Below, one piece after another: positions 58,001 to 64,000 of a stretch of 64,000 bases of DNA; positions within the stretch are counted from its first letter, which is position 1, and each line of letters starts with the position of its first letter. The stretch is from Neptuniibacter halophilus. GTDB taxonomy: Bacteria; Pseudomonadota; Gammaproteobacteria; Pseudomonadales; Balneatricaceae. The notes beneath the pieces are model-generated. The model searched no databases. It was not told the DNA's origin and saw only the letters and a program-made list of their open reading frames with translations. The position numbers were made by a program, and so were the translations under genes. The stretch lies in the NCBI RefSeq assembly GCF_030295765.1, contig NZ_AP027292.1, positions 3,782,001 through 3,846,000 of the forward strand, written 5' to 3'.

Positions 58001-58758
58001 CACCATTGCTGCTGTTTCTGGCTGCGCTGTAACGAGGCTTCACGGACCTCAGCCTGTTGCTGCAGTTGTTCCAGTTCGCTGTTCAGCGCCGTTCGTTCAT
58101 CATCATTGAGCAACGCGATCCCTTTCAGCCGCTCCTCTCGCTGCTTCAGCGTGCCTTCGGTATCCCGGAACAGGGCATAAACACGTTCTGAGATCAGGCC
58201 GTAGATCTCCGTGCCGGTCAGCTCTTCGAGCAGCTCAGCCCGGTCATTGGCATCCGCGTTGAGGAATGCGGCAAACTGGCCCTGAGACAGCATCATCGAT
58301 TTGGTGAAACGCTCGAAATCTAATCCACTGATCGATTCGATCAACTGATTCTTGCGCTTCACCTGCGAGGCCAGTATTTCGCCACTGTCGCTGTCTGCAG
58401 CTAATTTTGCCAGCTCAACCCGGGCCTCCTGCAGATTGCCATCAGCCTGATCACGAGATCGACGCTGACTCCAGAACGCCCGATAACAGACACCCTTAAC
58501 TTCGAACTCAACCTCAGTCAGTGCATCTGCGGTGCCGCGGGTCATCAACTCATTGCTGCTCTGAGATATGATTTTCAGCCGCGGTGTGCGGTGGTAAAGC
58601 GCCAGACAGATGGCATCAAGAATGGTCGTTTTGCCCGCCCCTGTTGGCCCGGTGATGGCGAACAACCCGTTGTCCTTAAACTGGTCAGCGCGGAAATCGA
58701 TCTTCCACTCACCTTTAAGCGAATTAATATTCTTAAAACGGAGGCTGAGTATTTTCAT
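55051..58758 (-). CDS. sbcC: Exonuclease SbcCD, ATPase subunit
   Basis: 1235 residues, normal for SbcC, an SMC/Rad50-like ATPase. Walker A ITGPTGAGKTTIL near residue 34, two long glutamine- and leucine-rich coiled coils, zinc hook CPLC at 605-608, then the signature (LSGGESFLVSLALALALSD) and Walker B (SLFLDEGFGTLD) near the C terminus. With SbcD it cleaves hairpins and palindromes at stalled forks. The start overlaps the sbcD stop by four bases. Confidence 0.95.
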   Translation of the reverse strand: MKILSLRFKNINSLKGEWKIDFRADQFKDNGLFAITGPTGAGKTTILDAICLALYHRTPRLKIISQSSNELMTRGTADALTEVEFEVKGVCYRAFWSQRRSRDQADGNLQEARVELAKLAADSDSGEILASQVKRKNQLIESISGLDFERFTKSMMLSQGQFAAFLNADANDRAELLEELTGTEIYGLISERVYALFRDTEGTLKQREERLKGIALLNDDERTALNSELEQLQQQAEVREASLQRSQKQQQWWQEKSRAEARQQEAAELQQTCNEQRVLHQQDFERLQQSLPAEQLRGPYSLYTAAQQRQSSAEHELEQLQAVLEALNTAVAGLKTEQEQSQQRFQEVLTAEQQLLELLNHKVIPLDAECDALAQRCQDAEQEVNNTRQEQARLEQQQQSDQDSLQQLADTLAICEQHLQALNVTEKLISDLPLWHAEYDRLAQLKADLSNAQAKRVQLTSTLEEQRARQSALSEEIKRLKHSEAHQAERYARLQEEKSTLLAGAELSTLEQQWQQKQRQQSQLQQLEGIAREQQRLLAEQDELSRRYAELNQEAVSLEGRRQQLRESYQARHQHRQDLRRLLEQERKVASLEAERQRLQPDQPCPLCGSLEHPYVDTPGVEDPDSTESRLEALQQELDALESDGKGVAAKLEAIRERLLPELSLRETRLKEELEQLNTTSNQMITALGEGLQLTGPDEIRAAMTATEAELNHLQHQLTELRQLGVAEQQIVNELSEFRQKLQQAETQVRLNEQACEHSVLLIKEQQSRLDNLGDEQQRGLEALTGRVGQADRTLPDWVEIPAWLDQIQGEVKAFQAEVQKQTEIHQARQRTEQSLQQRSEQLQQLQNQLQQRQQMLRDMSETFAERKKERQALFGERNAAEERQKASSAKTQAEQHVAELNRNLQAAEQKLGGKSAETDKVKQILKLQSEETAHLQQQWHEALQASPFADEDAFQSALLSVKEREQLQQLSEQLQRQQQQAELLQSQATQMLATLEESRLALGISSGDADECDTQIRTLQAELKEITLRQGEISSRLAEDQQRRKDQSELMQEIERCRQAYDEMAYLNALIGSQKGDKFRRFAQGLTLDHLVHLANQQLDRLHGRYQLQRKQSEALELQVVDTWQADTLRDIRTLSGGESFLVSLALALALSDLVSQKTSIDSLFLDEGFGTLDGETLDTALDALDSLNATGKMIGVISHIEAMKERIPLQIKVRKMSGLGLSRLDDQYRMVSA

Positions 58759-60209
58759 GCGCCCTCCTCCGGTCCGGCAAACAGATCAACCTGTTCTGTT
58801 TTTTCGGCTGATTCTGACGGAGCCCTGCGTACCGGCAATTTTTCCAGTTTTTTTCGCTCAGGCTCAGCAGGCACTGGCTCCTCAATGGGCAGCGTATCAA
58901 ACATCACCGCCTGCTCACCGCCCGATTGTGTTACTTCAGCAGCACGGGCCTCTTTATCTTGCGGCGGCTGAAAATGTAAGCCTCGCTCGGTCTGTATCGT
59001 TTCCAGTACCCAGGTAAAATGCTGCTGTACCTTCTGTTTCAGATGCTGCTGATCAGCACCGGAAAAATCCTCCAGTTCCAGACGCCGAGCAAACACCTCA
59101 TAGGGATTCAGCTCTTCCAGCGTTTCTTTGCGCTGGCGACTAATCTGCTGCTGGCGCTTACCCCGCGCCCGGCGTAACAGCAGTACTTCTACATGGCGTC
59201 CCTGACACAGGGCGGCCACCCGGTTTTGCAGATCACTCAGATAATCCTGCGTTTCCACCTCGATCGATAACCAGGTGGGCAGCTCCCCTTCTACAGGCTC
59301 CGCATACGCCTCCAGCGCGGCTTCGATCTGTTTAAGGTTGCCGCGTATAACCGCCATAGGCTGAAACACCGGCACCATTAACGGTGTAATCACCGGAGGC
59401 TGCTCCGGGCTGAACTCCACCAGCAATACCTGCTTTTCATTATTCAGCTCATCAAAGCTAAGCGGGATGGGTGAGCCGCTGTAGCGAATATGTTCGCAAC
59501 CCGCGACCTTCTGCGGCCGGTGAATATGCCCCAGCGCGATATAGTCAGCCTTGGGCAGACTACTGACAGGGAACGCCTCAAGTGTACCTATATAGATCTC
59601 ACGCACTGAATCGCTGCTGCTGGCCCCTACCGTTGTCAGGTGACCTGTTGCCATAATCGGCAGATCAACGCCCAACGTCTGACGCTTTTTCTGAGCAAGT
59701 TCAAATAAGCGCTGATAGTGCTCAGCAATCGCTTCAGCCAGCGCCCTCGCCTTAGCTTCGCCTGATTGATCAGCCTGGCTCTGCAACAGATCGCGGGGAC
59801 GAATAAATGGGACAGCACAAACCAGCAACCCCGGTTCACCCTGCCGGTCAGGCAGGTGCAGTACCTGTGAATCCAGCTCAGCTGACGCAGCAGTCACCAG
59901 ATCCGTATCGAGACAGGAAAGCAACGATCGGGACTCATTCAGCATCGCCACCGAATCGTGGTTGCCGGCCAGAATCAACAAACGACAATTGCGTTTATTA
60001 AGACTGGCGACAAACCGGTTATACAGCTCACGGGCATAACTCGGTGGTGTTCCGGTATCAAACACATCACCGGCAATAACTACTGCATCTACCTGAAATT
60101 CATCTACTTCTTCCAGAAGCCATTGAATGAACTTCTGGTGTTCGGCGAGCCGGCTTTTACCAATAAAGTGCTGTCCTAAGTGCCAGTCTGAGGTGTGCAG
60201 AATGCGCAT
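58755..60209 (-). CDS. sbcD: Exonuclease SbcCD, nuclease subunit
   Basis: 484 residues, Mre11-type phosphodiesterase. Metal residues in HTSDWHLGQ (Asp8, His10), VIAGDVFDTG, LAGNHDS, MATGHL and LGHIHRPQ. About 80 residues longer than E. coli SbcD, due to a C-terminal tail rich in glutamate and lysine. Works with SbcC. Confidence 0.95.
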   Translation of the reverse strand: MRILHTSDWHLGQHFIGKSRLAEHQKFIQWLLEEVDEFQVDAVVIAGDVFDTGTPPSYARELYNRFVASLNKRNCRLLILAGNHDSVAMLNESRSLLSCLDTDLVTAASAELDSQVLHLPDRQGEPGLLVCAVPFIRPRDLLQSQADQSGEAKARALAEAIAEHYQRLFELAQKKRQTLGVDLPIMATGHLTTVGASSSDSVREIYIGTLEAFPVSSLPKADYIALGHIHRPQKVAGCEHIRYSGSPIPLSFDELNNEKQVLLVEFSPEQPPVITPLMVPVFQPMAVIRGNLKQIEAALEAYAEPVEGELPTWLSIEVETQDYLSDLQNRVAALCQGRHVEVLLLRRARGKRQQQISRQRKETLEELNPYEVFARRLELEDFSGADQQHLKQKVQQHFTWVLETIQTERGLHFQPPQDKEARAAEVTQSGGEQAVMFDTLPIEEPVPAEPERKKLEKLPVRRAPSESAEKTEQVDLFAGPEEGA

Positions 60210-60306
60210 AGATATGACTCAGTTTTCCCTGTAATGACCAATCGTTATTGCGAAGATAAGTGAAATGAACCGGCTCACAGAATCCCCCTGTCAGCCGGTT
60301 GTACGG

Positions 60307-60723
60307 CTACACTACGTAATCCGGCAGATCCTCAACCGCAGGTACCGGTGTCGGATTGCCCGCATCATCGATAGCCACAAATTTGAACGTGGCCTCGGTT
60401 ACTTTTTCCCGCTGCCCAATCCGGCCACGACGAACCCAGCACTCGACATGAATATCCATTGAGGTGCGTCCGACTCTGACAATATCGGTATAAACGCCGA
60501 GAATATCCCCCACCTTAACCGGGCGAATAAAGCTCATACTGTCGAGGGAGACCGTCACCACACGACACTGGGCACGTTGCCCGGCGCAGATTCCCGCCGC
60601 AATATCCATCTGGGAAAGCACCCAGCCTCCAAAAATATCACCTGCCGGGTTGGTATCGGCCGGCATCGCCATAGTACGGGTGGTCAGACGGCCACGTGCT
60701 TGATTCTCATTTGATTCAGACAT
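60307..60723 (-). CDS. yciA: Acyl-CoA thioesterase YciA
   Basis: 138 residues, hotdog fold of the YciA type: RTMAMPADTNPAGDIFGGWVLSQMDIA with the catalytic Asp, and VKVGDILGVYTDIVRVGRTSMDIHVECW. Hydrolyses various acyl-CoAs. Single gene. Confidence 0.92.
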   Translation of the reverse strand: MSESNENQARGRLTTRTMAMPADTNPAGDIFGGWVLSQMDIAAGICAGQRAQCRVVTVSLDSMSFIRPVKVGDILGVYTDIVRVGRTSMDIHVECWVRRGRIGQREKVTEATFKFVAIDDAGNPTPVPAVEDLPDYVV

Positions 60724-60913
60724 GATTGTTAGCTACCTACTTACATGAAGCCGCCACTGTATCATTTAAGCCTGCAGCGAATAAGACCCTGATCACGCTG
60801 GCCGCAGCAGATACCCTTCCCTGTGCCGGTAAAACAGAGTAAGTTTAGCCTTGGTTAACCGGCTGAATGCCGGCTGTAGTGCTTTTCCTGTCTGAATTAT
60901 CTGTGTCCACGTC

Positions 60914-61342
60914 ATGATTATTATCTGCCCTCACTGTTTTACCCCGAATAAAATTCCCGCTGAGCGTTCCCATACCGAAGGCAAATGCGGCAAGTGCAAA
61001 CAGGGGCTTCATAGCTTCAGCCCTGTGGAACTGAACGATCAGAACTTTCAGCGCTATATCGAAGGCAATGAGCTGCCGGTCATCGTAGATTTCTGGGCAA
61101 GCTGGTGTGGCCCCTGTCAGATGATGAAACCGATCTTTGAAAAAACCGCAGCCCAGTCCGAAATGCTGTTGTTTGCCAAGGTCGATACTGAAGCCGCTCC
61201 GGTCAGTGCCGGCAATGCGGGTATTCGCAGCATTCCTACCCTGATCATCTACCAGCAGGGCAAAGAGATCGACCGTATTTCCGGCGCCCTGCAGGAGCCG
61301 CAGCTCAAACAGTGGATTCTGCAGACACTGCAATCAGCCTGA
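60914..61342 (+). CDS. trxC: Thioredoxin 2
   Basis: 142 residues. N-terminal zinc ribbon with Cys5, Cys8, Cys25 and Cys28 (CPHC, CGKC) before the thioredoxin fold with redox pair Cys65-Cys68 in WASWCGPC, a TrxC layout. Zinc-linked, OxyR-associated in E. coli. It lies 8 bases before tex, so probably co-transcribed. Confidence 0.94.
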   Translation: MIIICPHCFTPNKIPAERSHTEGKCGKCKQGLHSFSPVELNDQNFQRYIEGNELPVIVDFWASWCGPCQMMKPIFEKTAAQSEMLLFAKVDTEAAPVSAGNAGIRSIPTLIIYQQGKEIDRISGALQEPQLKQWILQTLQSA

Positions 61343-61350
61343 GTACAGCG

Positions 61351-63648
61351 ATGTCTATTCAACACACAATTGCCCATGAACTGGGCGTCAATATTCGTCA
61401 GGTAGAAGCCGCACAACGGCTCCTTGATGAAGGCGCAACCGTACCGTTTATCGCCCGTTACCGTAAAGAAGCCACCGGCGCGCTGGATGATCAGCAATTA
61501 CGCCAGTTACAATCACGCCTCACCTATCTTCGCGATCTGGAGAGCCGCCGCGCTACGATTATCGAGCAGCTGGGGAAACAGGCGAAGCTCACCCCTGACC
61601 TGCGCCAACTGATCTCTCAGGCTACCGGCAAAACTGAACTCGAAGCGATCTATGCGCCCTTCAGGAGCAAACGCCAGACCAAAGCACATAAGGCACGGGA
61701 AGCAGGACTGGAAGCGTTGCTGGAAGCGATTATCAATCAACCTTCAGCTTCACCACGGCAACTGGCCTGTGCCTTCTTACGCCCGGATCAGGGCTATCCT
61801 GATCCTGAATCGGCACTCGAAGGGGCCGCTTCAATTCTTGGCGAACACATCAATCTGCGACCCGACCTGATTCAGCAACTGCAACAGCAGATCTGGAACA
61901 GCGGCAAACTCCTGGTTAAAGTCATCACCGGCCAGGAAAATCAGGCCAGCAAATTTCGTGACTACTTCGATCATACCGAGGCGCTGCGCAGTGTCCCCTC
62001 CCATCGCATGCTGGCCATTGAGCGCGGCATCGCCGAAGGGGTGCTGAAAGTCAGCCTGCAACTCGACATCGAGCAACAGTTGCCATCCGGCCTTATCCAG
62101 CCACTTAAACTTCCGACCTCAGGGCCGGCAGGCCACTGGATCCGTGAAGCGGTAGAGCAACACTGGAAAAGCAGTCTGCGGCCCAAGCTGTTCAAAGCCC
62201 TGCTGAATCAGCAGCGCGAAGCTGCAGAAACAGAAGCGATTCAGGTATTCAGCCGTAACCTGAAAGCACTGTTACTGGCCTCTCCCGCCGGTGCCCGCAC
62301 GACGCTGGGTCTGGACCCGGGACTGCGCACCGGGGTTAAAGCCGCCATAGTAGACCCGACCGGGAAACTGCTGGAATACGCCACCATTTACCCTCACGCA
62401 CCGAAGAACCAGTGGCAGGAATCCCTGCATCGTCTGCATCAGCTCTGTGAACGCCATAAGGTTGAACTCATCAGTATCGGCAATGGAACGGCTTCCCGGG
62501 AAACCGATAGTCTGGTCAGCGAACTGCTAAGTCAGTATCCGCACATCAAAGCGCAGAAGATTATCGTCAGTGAAGCAGGTGCTTCGGTGTACTCGGCTTC
62601 AGAATTAGCCAGCCGTGAATTTCCCGACCTGGATGTAACAATCCGGGGGGCAGTATCGATTGCCCGTCGCCTGCAGGATCCACTCGCGGAACTGGTAAAA
62701 ATCGAACCGAAAGCGATCGGCGTCGGCCAGTACCAGCATGATGTGGATCAGGGCCACCTGTCAGCCGGTCTTGAAGCGGTTGTGGAAGATTGTGTCAATG
62801 CCGTAGGCGTCGACCTTAACCAGGCATCTGAAGCGATTCTGGCGCGTATCTCCGGGCTTAATAACAGTCTGGCGGCGAACATTGTCAGCTACCGCGACGA
62901 ACACGGTCGTTTTAACAGCCGCAGCGAGCTGAAAAAGGTAAAACGCCTTGGCCCTAAAGCCTTTGAACAGGCCGCAGCATTTCTGCGTATCCGGGAAGGT
63001 AAGGAAATTCTCGACAGCTCCAGTGTCCACCCGGAAGCCTATCCGCTGGTCAGGCGCATCGCTCAACACAATAGCCGCTCCGTTGAGAGCCTGATCGGTG
63101 ACAGCAGCGCATTGCAGAAACTGGATCCGGGCTGCTATACCGATGAGCAGTTTGGTCTGTATACGGTTCGTGATGTAATCAGCGAGCTGGATAAACCCGG
63201 CCGGGACCCACGACCGGAGTTCCGCGCCGCACGGCTTAAAGAAGGAGTCAACGCGATTACCGACCTGACGGAAGGCATGCGCCTTGAAGGCACAGTGACC
63301 AATGTCACCAATTTTGGGGCGTTTGTTGATATTGGTGTCCATCAGGACGGGCTGGTTCATATATCTCAGTTGGCGGATCGTTTTATTAAAGATCCTCACA
63401 CGGTGGTTCAAACCTGCGATATCGTCAATGTGCGGGTAACGGAAGTAGACGTTCAGCGAAAACGTATCGCACTGAGTATGCGCAGCGATGAAGCGCCTGT
63501 GTCAGACAGGTCAAAACCGGACACCCGAACGTCTCAGCGACCGGCGCCAAAACCAAATCCAAAACCAAAGCCCCGCTCAAAACAACCATCGACAGATCAG
63601 AACAGCCCGATGGCAGCCGCGTTTGCCCGGGCCAGAAAGCGCAGCTGA
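61351..63648 (+). CDS. tex: Tex-family transcription accessory protein
   Basis: 765 residues from the ATG of MSIQHTIAHE. Tex_N domain (AAQRLLDEGATVPFIARYRKEATGALDD), YqgF-like RNase fold (LGLDPGLRTGVKAAIVD), a helix-hairpin-helix part (ISGLNNSLAANIVSYRDEHGRF) and a C-terminal S1 domain (LEGTVTNVTNFGAFVDIGVHQDGLVHISQL), then a basic, proline-rich tail. Binds RNA and is associated with transcription; exact role uncertain. Confidence 0.94.
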   Translation: MSIQHTIAHELGVNIRQVEAAQRLLDEGATVPFIARYRKEATGALDDQQLRQLQSRLTYLRDLESRRATIIEQLGKQAKLTPDLRQLISQATGKTELEAIYAPFRSKRQTKAHKAREAGLEALLEAIINQPSASPRQLACAFLRPDQGYPDPESALEGAASILGEHINLRPDLIQQLQQQIWNSGKLLVKVITGQENQASKFRDYFDHTEALRSVPSHRMLAIERGIAEGVLKVSLQLDIEQQLPSGLIQPLKLPTSGPAGHWIREAVEQHWKSSLRPKLFKALLNQQREAAETEAIQVFSRNLKALLLASPAGARTTLGLDPGLRTGVKAAIVDPTGKLLEYATIYPHAPKNQWQESLHRLHQLCERHKVELISIGNGTASRETDSLVSELLSQYPHIKAQKIIVSEAGASVYSASELASREFPDLDVTIRGAVSIARRLQDPLAELVKIEPKAIGVGQYQHDVDQGHLSAGLEAVVEDCVNAVGVDLNQASEAILARISGLNNSLAANIVSYRDEHGRFNSRSELKKVKRLGPKAFEQAAAFLRIREGKEILDSSSVHPEAYPLVRRIAQHNSRSVESLIGDSSALQKLDPGCYTDEQFGLYTVRDVISELDKPGRDPRPEFRAARLKEGVNAITDLTEGMRLEGTVTNVTNFGAFVDIGVHQDGLVHISQLADRFIKDPHTVVQTCDIVNVRVTEVDVQRKRIALSMRSDEAPVSDRSKPDTRTSQRPAPKPNPKPKPRSKQPSTDQNSPMAAAFARARKRS

Positions 63649-63685
63649 TGCTGCCTCACCTATGAAAAGCAGATCAGAGGAAAGT

Positions 63686-63988
63686 ATGTATATTGCAATG
63701 AACCGATTCAGGGTAGCCCCCGGCAAGGAAGCCGAGTTTATCGAGATCTGGCGCAATCGTGAGACCTTTTTAGACGAGGTGCCGGGATTCAAGCGCTTCA
63801 ACCTCCTTCAGGGCCCAACCGATGAAGAGTGCACCCTGTTTGCCTCCCACAGTATCTGGGAATCTGAAGACGCTTTTCAGGCGTGGACCCGCTCAGAGGC
63901 GTTTCGTAAAGCCCATGCTAATGCGCGCCCGGCCAAAGATATCTATTTAGGCCCGCCTAAATTTGAAGGCTTTGCGGAAGTGCTTTAA
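63686..63988 (+). CDS. ABM-fold monooxygenase, IsdG-like heme-degrading candidate
   Basis: 100 residues from the ATG after AGAGGA. Ferredoxin-like antibiotic-biosynthesis-monooxygenase fold. The residues of the IsdG heme oxygenase triad are at matching positions: Asn6, Trp67 and His77. It could cleave heme to release iron. It starts 37 bases past tex; a longer frame overlaps tex and is rejected. A heme-uptake gene is not in view. Confidence 0.75.
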   Translation: MYIAMNRFRVAPGKEAEFIEIWRNRETFLDEVPGFKRFNLLQGPTDEECTLFASHSIWESEDAFQAWTRSEAFRKAHANARPAKDIYLGPPKFEGFAEVL

Positions 63989-64000
63989 GCAAACGCGCAC

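Overview
The window looks like chromosomal DNA of a marine gammaproteobacterium, most likely Oceanospirillales-type (the Amphritea, Neptunomonas and Marinobacterium kind of genome). The grounds are gene content and order: a plsX-fabD-fabG-acpP-fabF-pabC-mltG-tmk-holB-pilZ-tatD block with pilZ between holB and tatD, an E. coli-like NsrR, divergent ppsA/ppsR, a long nhaA, and a rhombosortase with its target. The genus is an inference from layout and protein style; no database comparison was made.

Layout. 1-10.4 kb (minus strand) is one long housekeeping run from yceD-rpmF-plsX through fatty-acid synthesis to tmk, holB, pilZ, tatD and a cut-off radical SAM gene. 10.5-12.9 kb holds yceF, sppA and a HAD phosphatase. 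13.0-14.3 kb is a compact nitric-oxide-response module: nsrR, a hemerythrin-domain gene with a 50-residue leader gene, a divergent 68-residue membrane protein, and two NsrR-like operators between them. 14.3-18.2 kb holds rraA, a SPOR lipoprotein and modABC. 18.3-23.9 kb holds a YdiJ-type dehydrogenase, its divergent LysR gene, an XRE regulator and an unknown protein. 24.1-27.4 kb is a VIT/vWA surface protein with a GlyGly-CTERM-like tail, followed by a rhombosortase fused to a lipoprotein-like domain. This is the most unusual locus of the window.

27.4-31.3 kb holds a Tat-exported amidase, an OprD porin and a divergent IclR regulator, probably an uptake and hydrolysis unit. 31.4-34.8 kb is the ppsA/ppsR pair. 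34.8-41.6 kb is accessory: a lone prepilin, pobA, a divergent 3-hydroxybenzoate hydroxylase-like gene, a DUF4144-like protein, a haloacetate dehalogenase-like hydrolase and a DUF2071 protein. 42.1-46.0 kb holds nhaA, an imperfect tandem repeat array, the initiator tRNA with a partly duplicated leader, and ilvC.

46.1-50.2 kb holds modF, then a cysteine-free periplasmic SUOX-fold protein in an operon with a membrane GGDEF-EAL enzyme. 50.3-55 kb holds an AraC regulator, azlCD, a hexose-6-phosphate mutarotase, a luciferase-like oxidoreductase and a J-domain protein. 55-64 kb holds sbcDC, yciA, trxC, tex and an IsdG-like small monooxygenase.

The first 10 kb builds membrane lipid precursors together with DNA replication and cell-wall factors. 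The remainder is typical chromosome with small accessory modules inserted between conserved genes.
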